Shown one piece after another: positions 39,102-41,002 of a stretch of DNA of 41,002 bases (position 1 is its first letter; every line of letters starts with the position of its first letter). Under the pieces are notes generated by a model, which was not told where the DNA came from, did not search any database, and saw only the letters and a program-made list of their open reading frames with translations. The translations under genes and the position numbers were made by a program. Source of the DNA: Flavobacteriales bacterium (lineage in GTDB: Bacteria > Bacteroidota > Bacteroidia > Flavobacteriales_F > PHOS-HE28); contig JABWBQ010000026.1 of the NCBI GenBank assembly GCA_013360395.1, forward strand, positions 1 through 41,002, read 5' to 3'.

Positions 39102-40445
39102 TCAGTTGTATTTGCGGAACACGGGCTTCACCGGCGGGCCCACCAGGTGGCTTTCCACCCCGTCCTGCAGGGCGGCGGCGTACACCGCGAAGGCCTTGCG
39201 CGCCGCGGTGAGCGTGAGGTCGAGCTCCGCATCGCCGTGGGCCAGCGACAGGGCCACCCACGGCATCAGCACACCGCCGCGCACCATCTCCTGGGCCCAC
39301 AGGGTGCGGAAGGGCATGGACACCCGGCCGTCGGCATCACGTGCGGTGTAGTACGGGGAGCAGCCGAATCCGTGCGCCTCGAAGTGGCCGGCCACGCCCG
39401 CCTCGGCGGCCAGCGCGTTGAGGCCCTCGATCAGCCGACGGCCGTAGCGCCACAGGTGACCGGTGACGTCCTCGCTGCGGTACACGTCCACCGTGCGGAT
39501 GAACGCGCCGAAGGCCGACATTTCCGAACCGTGGGTGGTGCTGATGAGGAAGACGCGCTCGGCACCCTGGTCGCGGATGCCTCCGAGCTCCATGATCTCC
39601 CGGCGGCCCGCCAGCGCCGCCAGCGCGAAGCCGTTGGCCATGCCCTTGCCGAAGGTGGCCAGGTCCGGTTCGATGCCGTACACCTTCATGGCGCCGTGCA
39701 GGTCCCAGCGGAAGCCGGTGATCATCTCGTCGAGGACGAACACGGCGCCGTGCTCCGCGCAGAGCGCTTTCACCCGGTGCAGGAAGTTGGCCCTGCGGTC
39801 GGTGCAGCGGCAGGGCGCGAGCAGGTCGGTGCAACCACCGCCGCAGGGCGCCACCGCGGTGGCGGGCTCCAGCATCACGCAGGCGATGCGCCCGGGATGC
39901 TCGGCGAAAAGCCGCTCCAGGGAGGCGATGTCGTTGTACTCGAACTTCAGGGTGAGCGCCTTGTGCTCGGCCGGGATGCCGCGGTCCATGGGCGTGGAAC
40001 CGATGAACCAGTCGTCGTAGGTGAAGAAGGGCTGGCCAGCGGGCACGGCCACGTGGGTGCGGCCGGTGTAGGCGCGTGCGAGCTTGACGGCCGCGGTGGT
40101 GACGGTGCTGCCGTTCTTGGCGAACTTCACCATGCCCGCCCACGGGAAGAGCGCCAGCAGGCGCTCGGCGGCCTCCAGCTCCAGGAGCGAGGGCCGCGTG
40201 AGGTTGTTGCCCCTGGCGATGGCATCGATGGCGGCGGCGTTGACACGCTCGTCGGCGTAACCCAGGGTCACCGCGCGCAGGCCCATGCCGTAGTCCAGGA
40301 AGCGCCGACCATCGGCGTCGTGGACGTACGCCCCCCGGCCGTGGCTCAGGATCGGCGGTGCGTTGGACGGGTATTGGTCGTCGCCCCGGCTGTAGGTGTG
40401 CGCACCCCCGGGGATCGCCGCGTGCAGTCTGTCGCTCCAGTTCAT
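39102..40445 (-). CDS. Class III PLP aminotransferase, glutamate-1-semialdehyde aminomutase-like
   Basis: 447 residues, fold type I. N-terminus IPGGAHTYSRGDDQYP and GRFLDYGMGL are typical of GSA-aminomutase relatives; FAKNGSTVTTAAVKLARAYTGR contacts the PLP phosphate; Asp239 (VLDEMITGFR) binds the pyridine N; Lys267 (TFGKGMANGF) forms the Schiff base. It is unlikely to be HemL because of its sugar-gene neighbours. A loop at about 200-215 contains four cysteines (C201, C205, C212, C214) in a Gly-rich stretch between EPATAVAP and FLHRVKAL, where HemL-like enzymes have none that I recall. Start ATG overlaps the cytidylyltransferase stop (ATGA). Probable role: amination of a keto sugar. Confidence 0.9.
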   Translation of the reverse strand: MNWSDRLHAAIPGGAHTYSRGDDQYPSNAPPILSHGRGAYVHDADGRRFLDYGMGLRAVTLGYADERVNAAAIDAIARGNNLTRPSLLELEAAERLLALFPWAGMVKFAKNGSTVTTAAVKLARAYTGRTHVAVPAGQPFFTYDDWFIGSTPMDRGIPAEHKALTLKFEYNDIASLERLFAEHPGRIACVMLEPATAVAPCGGGCTDLLAPCRCTDRRANFLHRVKALCAEHGAVFVLDEMITGFRWDLHGAMKVYGIEPDLATFGKGMANGFALAALAGRREIMELGGIRDQGAERVFLISTTHGSEMSAFGAFIRTVDVYRSEDVTGHLWRYGRRLIEGLNALAAEAGVAGHFEAHGFGCSPYYTARDADGRVSMPFRTLWAQEMVRGGVLMPWVALSLAHGDAELDLTLTAARKAFAVYAAALQDGVESHLVGPPVKPVFRKYN

Positions 40446-41002
40446 CGGTCGTCGATGGTTCCTTCCTGCCTGGCCTTCATCAGTGCCTCGATAAGGACGA
40501 GGTCCACGGCATCGTCCACCTCGAAGGCCTTCCACTTGGGCATGGGATGGCCCAGGGTACGTTCGTGGTAGAAGCTGCGGCGTTCGCGCAGGGAGGCCGT
40601 CCGCGCGATGTACATGCTGCCCTCGAAGAAGTACACGTCGTCGATCTCCTGCCGCCGCTTGAAGACGAACCGCGGGCCCTCGTAGGGGCGGATGAAGTGC
40701 GCCCCGTCCATGCGCGCCAGGAATGCGGGATGCCCGCCCTCGGTGCGGCACACGCCCACCACGCTCTCGGCCCCGGGGGTGGCCAGCAGCAGGTCCATGG
40801 CGGCGAGCACATCGGCGGCGGTGCGCTGGGGCGAGGTGGGCTCCAGCATGCACAGCAGGTCGAAGGTGCTGCCCTGCGCGGCGAAGTGGTCCAGGGCATG
40901 GAGCACGACGTCGATGGACGAGGCGGTGTCGGTGGCCAGGGCGGCGGGGCGCAGGAAGGGCAGCTCGGCCCCCGCGCTGCGGGCGGCGTCGGCGATGGCG
41001 GC
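40442..41002 (-). CDS. Acylneuraminate-type cytidylyltransferase (5' end outside window)
   Basis: The frame stays open to the right edge, so about 186 C-terminal residues are seen. LLCMLEPTSPQRTAADVLAAMDLLL is the hallmark of CMP-sialic acid/CMP-Kdo-type synthetases (usually QPTSPLR). FFEGSMYIARTASL matches the NGxxY region, and KWKAFEVDDAVDLVLIEALM matches the C-terminal D-D metal/dimer segment. The family makes CMP-activated nonulosonic acids from CTP. The exact sugar (Neu, Leg, Pse or a variant) cannot be told from this part. The N-terminal LxARxGSKxxxxKN motif lies outside. Four-base overlap with the aminotransferase; probably an operon continuing to the right. Confidence 0.82.
   Translation of the reverse strand, partial: AAIADAARSAGAELPFLRPAALATDTASSIDVVLHALDHFAAQGSTFDLLCMLEPTSPQRTAADVLAAMDLLLATPGAESVVGVCRTEGGHPAFLARMDGAHFIRPYEGPRFVFKRRQEIDDVYFFEGSMYIARTASLRERRSFYHERTLGHPMPKWKAFEVDDAVDLVLIEALMKARQEGTIDDR

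Noticed and set aside
39102-40445. Glutamate-1-semialdehyde aminomutase HemL (haem synthesis)
   Set aside because: The fold matches, but the operon is a sugar-nucleotide cassette and the enzyme has a Cys-rich loop I do not associate with HemL.

Overview
The window is a gene-dense, GC-rich stretch (visibly near 65-70% G+C over most of its length) from a member of the Bacteroidota, most likely a high-GC Flavobacteriales-type organism. The evidence is direct: three secreted proteins end in type IX secretion (T9SS) sorting domains, many genes carry the Bacteroidota -7 promoter element TAnnTTTG (often as TAnnTTCG), Shine-Dalgarno sequences are not evident, and menaquinone is made by the classical Men pathway. 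No tRNA, rRNA, CRISPR array or transposase was recognised. Both ends cut through genes.

Layout. 1-1484: 3' end of an AddB/RecB-like PD-(D/E)XK nuclease. 1536-3323 (minus): a T9SS cargo protein and an OmpR-type response regulator, separated by a hairpin-rich gap. 3358-11124 (plus): a tightly overlapped menaquinone operon menI-menF-menD-menB-menA-menC-menE, interrupted between menB and menA by a low-GC DUF433/DUF5615 toxin-antitoxin pair. 11114-15214 (minus): rluD, a large T9SS cargo protein and a PASTA protein, divergent from ddl (15391-16398). rdgB follows on the minus strand.

17040-26971 is a surface-glycan locus: Wzx-like flippase, three glycosyltransferases and a methyltransferase on plus; a methyltransferase, a glycosyltransferase and a Wzy-like polytopic protein on minus; then a further methyltransferase on plus. 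26965-33385 is mostly housekeeping: rlmH (minus), then DUF4783, nadC, a YihY/BrkB membrane protein, a 1064-residue M1 metallopeptidase whose C-terminal ~380 residues look like an Omp85 outer-membrane barrel, and a DUF2147 protein.

33400-38320 is a lower-GC block (about 55-60%) with an NHL-propeller T9SS protein, a methyltransferase, a second flippase and a polysialyltransferase-like GT-B enzyme. It meets, tail to tail, a minus-strand cassette of cytidylyltransferase (partial), class III aminotransferase and SDR (38327-41002) that looks like part of a nonulosonic-acid-type sugar pathway. Together these could make, activate, transfer and export an acidic surface sugar; the sugar itself is inferred.

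Most notable: (1) the M1 peptidase-Omp85 barrel fusion; (2) -7 elements that end only 4-6 bp before start codons in about ten genes, implying leaderless mRNAs; (3) the toxin-antitoxin insertion inside the men operon; (4) the nonulosonate-like cassette with an unusual Cys-rich aminotransferase.
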